The position numbers and the translations under genes are program-made. A stretch of DNA of 64,000 nt from Dyadobacter subterraneus (GTDB lineage: Bacteria; Bacteroidota; Bacteroidia; Cytophagales; Spirosomataceae). Shown here in pieces: positions 18,504 through 27,383 of the stretch (position 1 is the stretch's first letter; each line of letters opens with the position of its first letter). The stretch lies in contig NZ_JACYGY010000001.1 of assembly GCF_015221875.1 (NCBI RefSeq), positions 3,822,501 to 3,886,500 of the forward strand, written 5' to 3'. The notes beneath the pieces are model-generated. The model saw nothing but the letters and a program-made list of their open reading frames with translations. It had not been told where the DNA came from and searched no databases.

Positions 18504-18511
18504 CAAATCTA
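18504..18511 (-). promoter_or_regulatory. -7 box for the AraC gene at 17599
   Basis: The minus strand reads TAGATTTG (TANNTTTG). Predicted transcription start near 18498. Confidence 0.4.
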
Positions 18512-18664
18512 TTTTAAATCTGTCAGAAAAACATTCATATTTACCTAAATTATAGTCTGTAATTACTAATCTTGCTAAGATTTTTAATAAATTGGCTAAC
18601 ATCCCTTACTTTAAGTATGGTTGTTGTTGCTAGTTTTGTTCTTGCCTCTAAAACTATTTCTAAC

Positions 18665-19369
18665 ATGCGTAACATTCTTATTTCGGCCCTGACATTGTTG
18701 ATTTCGGCTTTTACCCTTACTTCATTTACAAACAATTCTCAAACAGGTTCCTGGGACGTACTTTTTGACGGAAAGTCCGTTGAAAAACTGAGAGCTTATC
18801 AAAGAACTGATTTTCCTTTGGAATGCTGGTCGATAGAAAACGGCTTACTTAAAACGATTCCCGGAGTAAAAAATACCGACATTCTGACCAAACAACAATA
18901 CAAAAATTTTGAACTGCAATTTGACTGGAAAACATCTGTTGGTGGCAATGGCGGTGTTTTTTATAATGTGATTGAAGATGCGAAACACGAAGCAGGAAAT
19001 GGCAACAGCCCAAACTGGCTGACCAATTTCGAAATGCAGCTTCTGGATGATATCGGTTTCAACGACAAAGAACCCAAACGTTCCGCCGGATCTTTATATG
19101 ATTTGATCGCTCCAAAAAACAAAGTGCTCAAACCGGTTGGTACGTTTAATAACTCACGTTTGATTGTCAAAGATAAACATGTTGAACACTGGCTCAACGG
19201 ACGAAAAGTGGTCGAATATACGATCGACAGTCCGGAGTTGAACGCATTAATTCAGGCAAGTAAGTATAAGGATATCGTTGGCTTTGCTCAGTATTCTGAG
19301 GGGCATATCATGTTTCAGCATCATGGACAGGAAATGTGGTATAAAAATATCAAAATCCGCCGGTTGTAG
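18665..19369 (+). CDS. DUF1080 (3-keto-disaccharide hydrolase fold) exported protein
   Basis: 234 residues from ATG 18665, which begins a signal peptide (MRNILISALTLLISAFTLTSF); the ORF is open to an earlier start at 18572 that only adds a second hydrophobic stretch. The DUF1080 jelly-roll follows: WDVLFDGKSVEKL, FELQFDWKTSVGGNGGVFYNV, EMQLLDD and HWLNGRKVVEY. Family members cleave 3-keto-glycosides in the periplasm or are cell-surface proteins. Divergent from an AraC regulator; a VOC protein follows. Confidence 0.9.
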   Translation: MRNILISALTLLISAFTLTSFTNNSQTGSWDVLFDGKSVEKLRAYQRTDFPLECWSIENGLLKTIPGVKNTDILTKQQYKNFELQFDWKTSVGGNGGVFYNVIEDAKHEAGNGNSPNWLTNFEMQLLDDIGFNDKEPKRSAGSLYDLIAPKNKVLKPVGTFNNSRLIVKDKHVEHWLNGRKVVEYTIDSPELNALIQASKYKDIVGFAQYSEGHIMFQHHGQEMWYKNIKIRRL

Positions 19370-19434
19370 GCATGTTATGCTGTATTAAATCAAATTTAAT
19401 GCAGCAATATTACCAATATTACTATTCCTGATCC

Positions 19435-19442
19435 TACCTTTG
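19435..19442 (+). promoter_or_regulatory. -7 box for the VOC gene
   Basis: TACCTTTG; predicted transcription start near 19448, 24 bases before the ATG at 19472. This suggests the VOC gene can be expressed separately from the DUF1080 gene. Confidence 0.45.
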
Positions 19443-19471
19443 ATTTAAGGTTCAAAACTAATTTAACATTC

Positions 19472-19921
19472 ATGAAACGTTTATTTTTTCTATTACTGCT
19501 GACCCAATTATTCAATTCAGCAACTTCTTCTGCACAGGACATGACTTCAAAACTCGGCTATACAGGCTGGAATCATATGGCGCTTCATGTGAAAGATATT
19601 GAAGCCAGTAAAACTTTTTACAGGGAAATTATTGGTATGAAACCGGTCCAGGTTCCTGACAACTTAAAAGCGATCCGAGGCTGGTTTGATGCGGGAAACG
19701 GACAAATGATTCACTTATTGGCCGGACGTACTGAACCAATTGTGCATGATAAAGACGGAGGTCACATGGCACTATTTGTGGCTTCGATTGATCAGGCTGA
19801 AAAGTTTTTGACAGAAAAAAACATAAAATTTCACAAACAAGTAAGGTTTGACGGTGTTACCCAAATCTACTTTTCTGATCCGGACGGCTATCTAATTGAG
19901 CTCAACCAGAAGGCAAAATAA
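19472..19921 (+). CDS. Exported VOC-family (glyoxalase-like) protein
   Basis: 149 residues with a cleavable signal peptide (MKRLFFLLLLTQLFNSATSSAQ). The mature part has the two beta-alpha-beta-beta-beta modules of the VOC superfamily: WNHMALHVKDIEASKTFYREIIGMKPV and GGHMALFVASIDQAEKFL, ending FSDPDGYLIELNQ. Metal-ligand positions His (NHMA), His (MIHLL), His (GHMA) and Glu (IELNQ) are present. Periplasmic export is unusual for glyoxalase itself, so another VOC activity is likely. A strong terminator follows. Confidence 0.88.
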   Translation: MKRLFFLLLLTQLFNSATSSAQDMTSKLGYTGWNHMALHVKDIEASKTFYREIIGMKPVQVPDNLKAIRGWFDAGNGQMIHLLAGRTEPIVHDKDGGHMALFVASIDQAEKFLTEKNIKFHKQVRFDGVTQIYFSDPDGYLIELNQKAK

Positions 19922-19936
19922 TAAATAAAAAAGGAG

Positions 19937-19977
19937 AAAGGAGTCAGTTTAAAATTGGCTCCTTTTTCTTTTTTATA
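19937..19977. terminator. Intrinsic terminator between VOC and SDR genes
   Basis: AAAGGAGTCA pairs with TGGCTCCTTT (one G-U) around nine bases, followed by a T-rich tract; the A-rich left side would also serve the minus-strand SDR gene. Confidence 0.8.
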
Positions 19978-19989
19978 CAACTCCTGAAA

Positions 19990-20730
19990 TCATGCCATCC
20001 CACCGTTTGCACCGATATTTTGGGCAGAAATCCATTTTGCTTCGTCACTGGCAAGAAACACAACAACCTGAGCGATATCTTCCGGCTCGCCGATGCGATT
20101 AAAAGCAGAAAGTGAAGCCAGCCGGTCAATTACTTCCTGCGGTTTTCCTTTGGTAAAAAGCTCAGTATTGGTTGGTCCCGGAGAAACTGAATTAACATTA
20201 ATTCCTCTTGCTCCCACTTCTTTCGAAAATACGCGTGTCAGTTGTTCAACGGCAGCTTTCGTAGCGACGTAGGTTGCGTACGTCGGCAACATGATACGGT
20301 TTACCGAAGTTGAAAAATTAATAACACTTCCGTTCTCAGCCAAACGGGTGGCCGCCTCGCGCATGGTATTAAAAGTACCTCTGACATTGATATCGAACTG
20401 ACGTGTAAAATCTTCATCCGTTGTGTCCTTGATCAGTTTGTTGATCAGGATCCCGGCATTATTTACCAGCACATCAATTTTTCCATAATGACTGATCGCA
20501 GCGTCAAAAAGATTTTTCACATCTTCTGACTTGCTCACATCAGCCTGAAACGCAATAGCATCGCCTCCATTACTGATAATCTGGCTTACTACTTCTTCGG
20601 CAGCGTCTTTTCCCCCGGCATAATTAACAATTACTTTGGCACCGGCCGCTGCAAGTTTCTGTGCGATAACCGCGCCAATACCTCTTGAAGAACCCGTTAC
20701 CAATATTACTTTGTCTTTTAAAGTGCTCAT
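19990..20730 (-). CDS. SDR-family oxidoreductase (3-oxoacyl-ACP reductase/glucose dehydrogenase type)
   Basis: 246 residues. TGSSRGIG at the start binds NAD(P); LVNNAG, INFSTSV (catalytic Ser) and YVATK (Tyr, Lys) complete the active site. The C-terminus (RIGEPEDIAQVVVFLASDEAKWISAQNIGANGGMA) is standard for the group, with the final GG. Cytoplasmic; substrate not determined. It converges on the VOC gene. Confidence 0.93.
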   Translation of the reverse strand: MSTLKDKVILVTGSSRGIGAVIAQKLAAAGAKVIVNYAGGKDAAEEVVSQIISNGGDAIAFQADVSKSEDVKNLFDAAISHYGKIDVLVNNAGILINKLIKDTTDEDFTRQFDINVRGTFNTMREAATRLAENGSVINFSTSVNRIMLPTYATYVATKAAVEQLTRVFSKEVGARGINVNSVSPGPTNTELFTKGKPQEVIDRLASLSAFNRIGEPEDIAQVVVFLASDEAKWISAQNIGANGGMA

Positions 20731-20850
20731 GTTTTCTTTTGTTTAAATTGATAATTCAAAGGTGGGCGATGAGAGCTCCTGAAAAATATTACATTTAAAG
20801 CAGTAGAAATGAATTTCTAAGATTTACAAAAACCAGTAAAAAATGTCGTG

Positions 20851-21741
20851 CTAGTAATCAAATTCGGCTTTGTGTTTTTTGATAAATGTTTCCCAGGTCA
20901 CAGGATTATTTCCTGTGATCAGCGGAAAATTATCAAATATCTCGTCCGCTCCCGGAATTGTCCCGGCTGCGTAACGCTTGTAATGATCGTATACACAATG
21001 CATGTAAGCCATATCAGCTCCGGATTCCTGCATGGATTTCAGAAAAACGTCTGGTGACTGCGGTTGATATTGAAATGGCTTTTTTATCATTTTTGTCAGC
21101 ATTTCAGCAATATCATCGTACGATTTGGCGTCGTATCCCATCCGGTAAGTTTTTCCCGAATGAATATCCGGATGCAATAAAGACAAGGCTGCAACCTGTG
21201 CAACATCCTCTGCGTCTACCCAGCTTTTTGTTGCGTTTTCAACATACTGATTAAAAATCCCCTCCTTAACAACCTGCTTACCACCGTAGCTTAGCATATT
21301 CTGCATAAAAGTTTCCGGTCTCAAATGGGTAAAAGAAAAGCCAGCAGATTCAATATATTTTTCAACCAGCTGATGCCAGGCCCAATGTGCGACCGTGGTA
21401 TTATCCGGTCCACAGGCACCCAGATGGACAACATGTTTTACGCCTGCAACTTTTGCACTATCCAGAAAAACCTTGCTCTGACGAAGCATGTCAACAGTGT
21501 AATCTGTTACAATTAAAACGCGGTCAACATTTTTCAATGCCTCAGCGTGGGAAAGTTCATCGTCAAAATCAAAAAGAACAGTATCTATTCCCTTCCTCTT
21601 AAATTGGCGGGCCTTATCCTGTGTACGTACAGCCGCTATAACTTCAACTTCATTATTATTTTTGAGAAACTCTATTGTTTTGTTTCCAACCTGGCCGGTA
21701 GCACCGGTAATCAATATTCTGGGTAGTTTGCTTTCTGACAT
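20851..21741 (-). CDS. NmrA-like/atypical SDR NAD(P)-binding protein
   Basis: 296 residues from ATG 21741. The TAACTTTG box at 21763-21770 overlaps and so excludes an earlier ATG at 21765. The Rossmann motif is ILITGATGQVGNKT; VVHLGACGPDNTTVAHWAWHQLVEKYIESAGFSFTHLRPETFMQNML is typical of the NmrA/quinone oxidoreductase 2 group, which lacks the catalytic Tyr-Lys pair of classical SDRs. Likely cytoplasmic NADPH-dependent redox sensor or reductase. Confidence 0.88.
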   Translation of the reverse strand: MSESKLPRILITGATGQVGNKTIEFLKNNNEVEVIAAVRTQDKARQFKRKGIDTVLFDFDDELSHAEALKNVDRVLIVTDYTVDMLRQSKVFLDSAKVAGVKHVVHLGACGPDNTTVAHWAWHQLVEKYIESAGFSFTHLRPETFMQNMLSYGGKQVVKEGIFNQYVENATKSWVDAEDVAQVAALSLLHPDIHSGKTYRMGYDAKSYDDIAEMLTKMIKKPFQYQPQSPDVFLKSMQESGADMAYMHCVYDHYKRYAAGTIPGADEIFDNFPLITGNNPVTWETFIKKHKAEFDY

Positions 21742-21762
21742 TGCTAGTATAAAAAGAAACCG

Positions 21763-21770
21763 CAAAGTTA
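21763..21770 (-). promoter_or_regulatory. -7 box for the NmrA-like gene
   Basis: The minus strand reads TAACTTTG, with predicted initiation near 21757, 16 bases upstream of the chosen ATG. Confidence 0.45.
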
Positions 21771-21917
21771 CATTTATTGTCGGGCCGATCTAAACTGTAA
21801 CCGTCATTCCCATTTTTAAACTTGGCACCTTTAACACTTATTATTGATTATCAATTGTTTGCAATTAATTTGATATATCTATAAAATAAATCAAAAATAA
21901 CTGGGCTAAAATAAACT

Positions 21918-21997
21918 AAATGGTCTATTATTTTGTCTGAATATAAACGCAAAGAAAAATTGAATTTTTTTTGAAATAAAATAGACCAAATAGTCTA
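21918..21997. promoter_or_regulatory. TetR-type operator pair upstream of the SDR gene
   Basis: TAGACCAAATAGTCTA at 21982-21997 is a palindrome (TAGAC-N6-GTCTA). Another half-site, TAAATGGTCTA, lies at 21917-21927, and the segments around the two (GGTCTATTATTTT and AAATAAAATAGACC) are near-inverted repeats about 50 bases apart. The same TAAATGGTCTA half-site recurs at 28881-28891. The shape is that of NemR/AcrR-like TetR operators; the cognate regulator is not identified. Confidence 0.5.
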
Positions 21998-22021
21998 AAA
22001 AATTACAAAACATAAAAGAAA

Positions 22022-22759
22022 ATGGAAAATCAAAAAATAGCTCTTATAACCGGTGCCAATCGTGGAATCGGATTTGAAACTGCAAAACAACTTGGCGAAA
22101 AAGGCGTAACTGTTGTGTTAACGGCGCGTCAGTTAAACGTAGCACAAGAGGCCGCTGATAAACTAAAAGCACAGGGAATCGACGCTTTCGGTGTTCAGCT
22201 GGATGTTACCAAAGCTGATGAGAGAAAAGCGGTAGCAGAATATCTTTCTGATAAATTTAGCAAACTTGACATTCTGATCAACAACGCCGGTGTGGCTCCG
22301 AAAGAAACATTGTCTGTCAACAAAACCATAGATACGACAGCCGATGAATTTGAATATGTTTTCAATACCAACCTATTCAGCGTTGTTTACCTGACCAAAG
22401 AACTTTTGCCATTAATCAAAAAAAGCAGTGCCGGACGTATCGTAAATTTGTCGAGCATACTTGGATCTCTGACCCTTCATTCCCAGGAAAATAGTCCTAT
22501 TGCTTCATTTAGGGTACTTTCTTATAATGCATCAAAAGCAGCTTTGAATATGTTTACAACCCATCTTTCTGCGGAACTGGAAGGTACAGGTATTAAAGTC
22601 AATTCTGCACATCCAGGCTGGGTTCAAACGGAACTGGGGGGTGATGGCGCACCGATGAATATCACGGATGGAGCTAAAACGAGCGTTGAACTTGCATTAC
22701 TAAATGCCGATGGCCCTACCGGCAAATTCATCCACCTTGGCGAAGAATTGCCCTGGTAG
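22022..22759 (+). CDS. SDR-family oxidoreductase (carbonyl-reductase-like)
   Basis: 245 residues. TGANRGIG at residues 10-17, INNAG, VNLSSILG (Ser) and YNASKAA (Tyr, Lys) are intact; the wide spacing between Ser and Tyr (with TLHSQENSPIASFRVLS) and the C-terminal HPGWVQTELGG resemble the plant/animal carbonyl reductase group. It lies downstream of a TetR-type palindrome (21982-21997), so induction by reactive carbonyls or electrophiles is plausible. Confidence 0.93.
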   Translation: MENQKIALITGANRGIGFETAKQLGEKGVTVVLTARQLNVAQEAADKLKAQGIDAFGVQLDVTKADERKAVAEYLSDKFSKLDILINNAGVAPKETLSVNKTIDTTADEFEYVFNTNLFSVVYLTKELLPLIKKSSAGRIVNLSSILGSLTLHSQENSPIASFRVLSYNASKAALNMFTTHLSAELEGTGIKVNSAHPGWVQTELGGDGAPMNITDGAKTSVELALLNADGPTGKFIHLGEELPW

Positions 22760-22875
22760 GCCTAAAAATAAATTTCTTTTTTAAGGGAAAATAATACATT
22801 CATCTTAATCAGCCATCTTAAAATTTTTCTAAATTATCATTTTGTTAAGCCCTTATTTATACTGAGGACAATAAA

Positions 22876-22883
22876 TACCTTTG
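22876..22883 (+). promoter_or_regulatory. -7 box for the gene at 22897
   Basis: TACCTTTG, with predicted initiation near 22889, eight bases before the ATG. Confidence 0.4.
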
Positions 22884-22896
22884 CGACTCAGAAGAT

Positions 22897-23211
22897 ATGG
22901 ATTTAGACATGAGACAAGAAAAAATATTTATGCTCGAAACCGGGCGATGCCTGAAAGTAATAACAGAGGGATTACTAGCAGAAGATTTTTCGAAGATAAC
23001 AATAACCGTTAATGTGCTGATTAAAGACCCCAAAGAAGAAGAATTTCGTTTACCGATTGTAGAAACGCATCCCAAGTTCTGGAAACTTAAAAAACTGAAT
23101 GCAGAACAAGCGAGAGCACTTCAGACAAAATACAGTGGGATTTCTGAAAAACAGTTACGAAAAGCCGTTAAAGAATTTGAGCAAATGCTGAGTCCTGAGG
23201 TATTACAATAA
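22897..23211 (+). CDS. Hypothetical protein, 104 aa
   Basis: I do not recognise a family. It is a soluble, charged protein without signal or membrane segment. The first part is predicted beta-rich (KIFMLETGRCLKVITEG, KITITVNVLIKDP), the last third helical (LNAEQARALQTKYSGISEKQLRKAVKEFEQMLS). A TACCTTTG box lies just upstream and a strong bidirectional terminator just downstream, so it is a single-gene unit. Met5 is an alternative start. Confidence 0.75.
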   Translation: MDLDMRQEKIFMLETGRCLKVITEGLLAEDFSKITITVNVLIKDPKEEEFRLPIVETHPKFWKLKKLNAEQARALQTKYSGISEKQLRKAVKEFEQMLSPEVLQ

Positions 23212-23212
23212 T

Positions 23213-23248
23213 GAAAAGAGCGGTCGAAAAAATTCGACCGCTCTTTTC
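23213..23248. terminator. Bidirectional intrinsic terminator
   Basis: GAAAAGAGCGGTCGAA at 23213-23228 pairs perfectly with TTCGACCGCTCTTTTC at 23233-23248. It separates the 104-residue hypothetical gene from the convergent amylase gene. Confidence 0.9.
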
Positions 23249-23270
23249 ATTTAAACTGAAGTGTTGTAGA

Positions 23271-24761
23271 TCAATTATTTTTCAATCCCCACAGGGCAAC
23301 GGACCTACCGTTAACCTTAAACGTTGCTGAACCGTCTTCGCCGATGACGATTTCATCACCCACATTTCCGAGGTAATCTACAAATGTTTTTCCGGCGTGT
23401 TTTTCACCGACAAACATTGCTTTTGTACCGTCTTCACCGTTTGAAATCAGAATGGCACAACCAGAATTTTCATGGTCGTCATCGCCTTCCCTTGTCCAGC
23501 CGATGCAATTCGGATGATCGAAATATTCATTTTGCTGACCATATGCCAAATGTTTTCTAACGTAAAGAAACACTTCCAGCTTGTCGATTCTTTCAAGTGT
23601 GATCTCGTGCTCTTCGCCGTCATTCCCTTTATCGGTGTATTTTGTTCCGTACAAATCCGTGTAAAAGATGCAAGGATATCCATCCTTTCTAAACAAAATC
23701 AAGGCATAGGCCAATGGACGGAACCAAGCCTCAACAGTTTGTTCCAGTGATTGCAGCGGCTGGGTATCATGATTTTCAACCAGCGTAACGGCAAGTTCCG
23801 GACAAGCCTGAACCAGCGTATTATCAAAAATAGTACAAAGATTGAAATCGCTGTTTTCTTTTGAAGCTTTATAAAAATTGCCTTGAAGAGGTGCATCAAA
23901 AAGAGACATTCTTCTGTTTGTCGCCTCAATATAAGTAAGCATCGAAGGCAAATCATACGGAGCCCAATACTCTCCTACTGTATAAAATTCCTTTTGATAT
24001 TTCCCCCTTAAATGGTCCAGCCATTCATTGTAAAATTCCGGATCCATGTGTTTGATTGCGTCGAGGCGAAACCCGTCAACACCAACTGTTTCATAAAACC
24101 ATTCTCCCCAACGTTTTAGCTCTTCTTTTACGAATGGATTCCGGAAATCAATATCAGAAAGCATCAGGTAATCATAGTTTCCGTTTTCAACATCCAGCAC
24201 ATCCTGCCAACCTTCGCCATATTGATTCTGAATGCTGAAAATTGCTGTTTCTTCATTTTTCGCGTCAAAATCGACACCTGAAAAACATTGGTAATCCCAA
24301 ACAAAAGATGAATATTTTCCTTGTCTGCCCGGAAAAGTGAATTTTGTGTAAGCTTCAATTTCCATGGGCTCACTGATGAATTCATTCCGATTTTCGGGTG
24401 TCACTTTTTTTACTGTGACCACTTCCTTTTCGTCAGCACCACCCATATGATTCAAAACCACATCGGCGTATACCTGAAGGCCTGCTTCTTTTCCGGCATT
24501 AACGGCATCGATCAATTCCTGTTTTGTCCCATACTTTGTTCTTACAGATCCTTTTTGGTCGAATTCGCCGAGGTCATACAAATCGTAAGAATCGTAACCA
24601 GGAGACTTGCTTCCCTCCATTCCTTTATGTGCAGGCGGAAGCCAAACCGAATCAATACCAATTGATTTAAGTCGTTCTGCCTCATTTTTAAAGTGATTCC
24701 ACAGACTTCCGTCGGCAGGATAATACCACTCAAAAAATTGCAGCATTGTAAAATTTTCCAT
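23271..24761 (-). CDS. Cytoplasmic alpha-amylase (GH13)
   Basis: 496 residues, no signal peptide, so intracellular like E. coli AmyA. GH13 regions appear in order: DVVLNH (region I), GFRLDAIKH with nucleophile Asp234 (II), VGEYW with acid/base Glu264 (III), and VENHDTQ with Asp332 (IV). The N-terminus (LQFFEWYYPADGSLWNHF) and PAHKG segment fit GH13 subfamily 5. It hydrolyses alpha-1,4 links in maltodextrin or glycogen. Flanked by non-coding DNA upstream, so probably monocistronic. The GH15 enzyme at 32 kb may act in the same carbohydrate store. Confidence 0.95.
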   Translation of the reverse strand: MENFTMLQFFEWYYPADGSLWNHFKNEAERLKSIGIDSVWLPPAHKGMEGSKSPGYDSYDLYDLGEFDQKGSVRTKYGTKQELIDAVNAGKEAGLQVYADVVLNHMGGADEKEVVTVKKVTPENRNEFISEPMEIEAYTKFTFPGRQGKYSSFVWDYQCFSGVDFDAKNEETAIFSIQNQYGEGWQDVLDVENGNYDYLMLSDIDFRNPFVKEELKRWGEWFYETVGVDGFRLDAIKHMDPEFYNEWLDHLRGKYQKEFYTVGEYWAPYDLPSMLTYIEATNRRMSLFDAPLQGNFYKASKENSDFNLCTIFDNTLVQACPELAVTLVENHDTQPLQSLEQTVEAWFRPLAYALILFRKDGYPCIFYTDLYGTKYTDKGNDGEEHEITLERIDKLEVFLYVRKHLAYGQQNEYFDHPNCIGWTREGDDDHENSGCAILISNGEDGTKAMFVGEKHAGKTFVDYLGNVGDEIVIGEDGSATFKVNGRSVALWGLKNN

Positions 24762-24773
24762 GATGAAGTATAA

Positions 24774-25373
24774 CTTTTAATCTAAACAGGCACAAAGACC
24801 ATTCCCAAATTTTAATTAAAAATTGGTGATACAATTACTATGCCTTTGCCGAATTCAGCACATTAAATCAAAAAAATTGAGGATTAATATAATTTGGTAC
24901 TTATGACTTTACGGTTTTAAAAATTTATTTTCAAATGTTAATTTGCGAACTTCTTTATTATGTAACCACTCAGTAAAGAGTATTAATAAGGGAATTGAAC
25001 CTGATGATCAAAAAATAAAAAAAATGAATTAAAATGATCCAAAGAAAACTTTGAATCGTATATAAACGCGCGAGAGCCCATAACACTGACCGTCACTACT
25101 TTAATCCTCCAATTAAAATACTATGAATCACTGCTTTACTTATACGTTATCTTTTCAGGGGCACAGTCCTTCGATTTTCATATCCCGGCATCACTTCGAT
25201 AAAATAAAGTCCAATTTAATTTTGAAGACAGACTAGAAGACGCGCTGGTATCAATACTGGTAATTTCCTGGCAACATCTCGAAATAATAACAGGTCTTTT
25301 TTACTTTTTTAATTGAAAGTAAAAATTATCTATTTGGTAAATTCTCAACTACAACACACTTTAACTACTCACC
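24774..25373. other. Divergent intergenic region between amylase and sensor kinase
   Basis: About 600 AT-rich bases. No ORF, tRNA or strong hairpin was found, and no exact TANNTTTG box at a useful distance on either side. Confidence 0.5.
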
Positions 25374-26984
25374 GTGAAGCCACAAGACACAACTATTTCC
25401 AATATTCCGGATTGCGGACCACTTTGTGCAACCGGGTATACTCATCACGCTGTGGCTCAGGCAGGGCTCGGCGACCAAATCATCACGTTTTTTACAGGCC
25501 TTTTGGATACCACGAACTGGCCTCCACGATGGTACTGCGGAAACTGGTCTGATTTTCATGGGTGGCTTTATATAACCTCCGATCTTCTGATCTGGGCCGC
25601 TTATTTCCTGATTCCAACATTCCTATTTCGCCTGGTGCTGCTCAGGAAAGATTTCCCTTTTCCCAAAGTGGTTTGGCTCTTTGGTGCATTTATTGTCTTC
25701 TGCGGAACAACCCATTTTATTGATGCCATCATTTTCTGGTGGCCGGTCTATCGCCTGAGTGCTTTAATTAGGCTGCTAACGGCGATTATTTCGATGACAA
25801 CCGTGTATGTTCTTTATAGAATTCTACCAAATGTTTTGCTGCTAAGGTCCGTAAAAGAGTTAGAACATGAAATTAATGAACGCCGGCTAGTAGAAGAGAA
25901 ACTGGCAGCCAGTGAATTTTTATTATCAGAAGCCGGACATGTCGGACGTGTGGGCGGATGGGAATTTGATGTGCAAACCAAAGAATTCTATTGGTCCAAA
26001 ACAGCTTACGAGATTTACGGACAAAGCGAGGATTATTTTATCGGCCCGGAAGAGTCCATAGCTTCTTTTATCAAACCGCATCAGGAAATCCTGAGAAAAA
26101 CGCTTCAAAATGCTTACAGCCAAGGCGTAGGTTGGGATATGGAATTGCAGCTTGTAACGCCCGACCAAAATAAAAAATGGGTCCGCTATTATGGCAAGCC
26201 TCTATTTGACTCAGATGGAAATCTGGTTAAAATGCGTGGAGTTATTATGGATATTGATAAGTATAAAACGAATGAATTGGCTCTAAGCAAATCGGTTGAT
26301 TTGATGGCTCAGCAAAACAATCAGCTTAAAAATTTTACACATATTCTCTCGCACAATCTTAGAAATCATTCCAGTAACATTTCGATGCTTACGAATATCG
26401 TTGATGAAACTGCGATGGATAAGAATAACATTGAAATTTTCCAGAAGATTAAACGTGTTTCCGAAAATCTGAACGAGACGTTAAATGATCTTTCAACGGT
26501 TATCAAAATCAGGGAAAGCTATTTGCCAAGCCAGGAATTAAGTTTCAGAGCTACAACAGAAAAAGTATTGGGTGTGTTGGATACCGGCCTGAGCCAGAGC
26601 CATGCCGTCGTGGATATTAACTTCGAAATTGATACAGTCATGTTTCCCGGAATTTATCTTGAAAGTATCATTATGAATCTGGTTTCCAACGGTATAAAAT
26701 ATAAAAAAGAAAACGAAGACTTACGCATTGAATTAAAGACTTACACCGATCAAAATCAGATTACCATTCTTGAATATAGTGACAATGGCATGGGCATCGA
26801 CCTTGAATTACATGGTGAGAAAATTTTTGGACTTTATAAAACATTCCACAAACATAAAGATGCTAACGGTGTAGGGTTATTTCTGATTAAAAATCAGATC
26901 GAATCGCAAGGCGGAAAAATCACTGTGGAAAGTAAACTGAATTTCGGAACCAAATTTAAAATTGCATTTTATGAGAAAAATTAA
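25374..26984 (+). CDS. Histidine kinase with ethylene-receptor-like membrane domain and PAS
   Basis: 536 residues, starting at GTG 25374: an in-frame TAA lies at 25362 and no ATG is available earlier. Residues 60-155 hold three helices whose motifs match plant ETR1: YITSDLLIWAAYFLIP, then FGAFIVFCGTTHFI, with Cys110 and His114 at the copper ligand positions, and Asp70 and Tyr77 also conserved. A PAS domain (about 190-300) follows, then the kinase core: His327 in HILSHNLRNH, an N box in SNGIKY, DNGMG and GVGLFLIK. It overlaps the response regulator gene by 14 bases. It probably senses a small hydrophobic ligand or redox state at the membrane; ethylene is only suggested. Confidence 0.9.
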   Translation: MKPQDTTISNIPDCGPLCATGYTHHAVAQAGLGDQIITFFTGLLDTTNWPPRWYCGNWSDFHGWLYITSDLLIWAAYFLIPTFLFRLVLLRKDFPFPKVVWLFGAFIVFCGTTHFIDAIIFWWPVYRLSALIRLLTAIISMTTVYVLYRILPNVLLLRSVKELEHEINERRLVEEKLAASEFLLSEAGHVGRVGGWEFDVQTKEFYWSKTAYEIYGQSEDYFIGPEESIASFIKPHQEILRKTLQNAYSQGVGWDMELQLVTPDQNKKWVRYYGKPLFDSDGNLVKMRGVIMDIDKYKTNELALSKSVDLMAQQNNQLKNFTHILSHNLRNHSSNISMLTNIVDETAMDKNNIEIFQKIKRVSENLNETLNDLSTVIKIRESYLPSQELSFRATTEKVLGVLDTGLSQSHAVVDINFEIDTVMFPGIYLESIIMNLVSNGIKYKKENEDLRIELKTYTDQNQITILEYSDNGMGIDLELHGEKIFGLYKTFHKHKDANGVGLFLIKNQIESQGGKITVESKLNFGTKFKIAFYEKN

Positions 26985-27369
26985 ACTTTTATGTGTTATC
27001 GACGATGATGAAATCTATACATTTCTAATCAAAAGAATAATCAAACATGCGGAGGTTGCCGAAAACACAATTTTTTTCAAAAATGGTCTGGAAGCGCTCG
27101 AATTTTTTGTAGACAAGAAGATGCAGCCCGAAGAACTTCCGGAATTGATATTGCTCGATATCAATATGCCGATTCTTGATGGCTGGCAGTTTCTGGATGG
27201 CTATTCCAAGCTGGCTCCTATCATAAAAAAGGACATAACACTTTATATGACTAGCTCTTCCGAAGATCAGGATGATTATAACCGTGCCATGTCCATTGGG
27301 CCTGTAAAAGATTTTATCCAAAAACCGATTGATGTAGATGTATTGAAAAAACTGGTTGAACAGATGTGA
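26971..27369 (+). CDS. Single-domain response regulator
   Basis: 132 residues from ATG 26971; a TTG nine bases earlier is the only upstream alternative. It is a CheY-like receiver without an output domain, of the Rcp1 kind: acidic DDDE near residue 11, phospho-acceptor Asp63 in LLDINMPILDG, Thr/Ser at YMTSSS, and Lys in FIQKPI. The overlap with the upstream kinase gene shows it is the cognate partner; the output must be through protein contact. Confidence 0.93.
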   Translation: MRKIKLLCVIDDDEIYTFLIKRIIKHAEVAENTIFFKNGLEALEFFVDKKMQPEELPELILLDINMPILDGWQFLDGYSKLAPIIKKDITLYMTSSSEDQDDYNRAMSIGPVKDFIQKPIDVDVLKKLVEQM

Positions 27370-27383
27370 ATGCCATGACTGCT

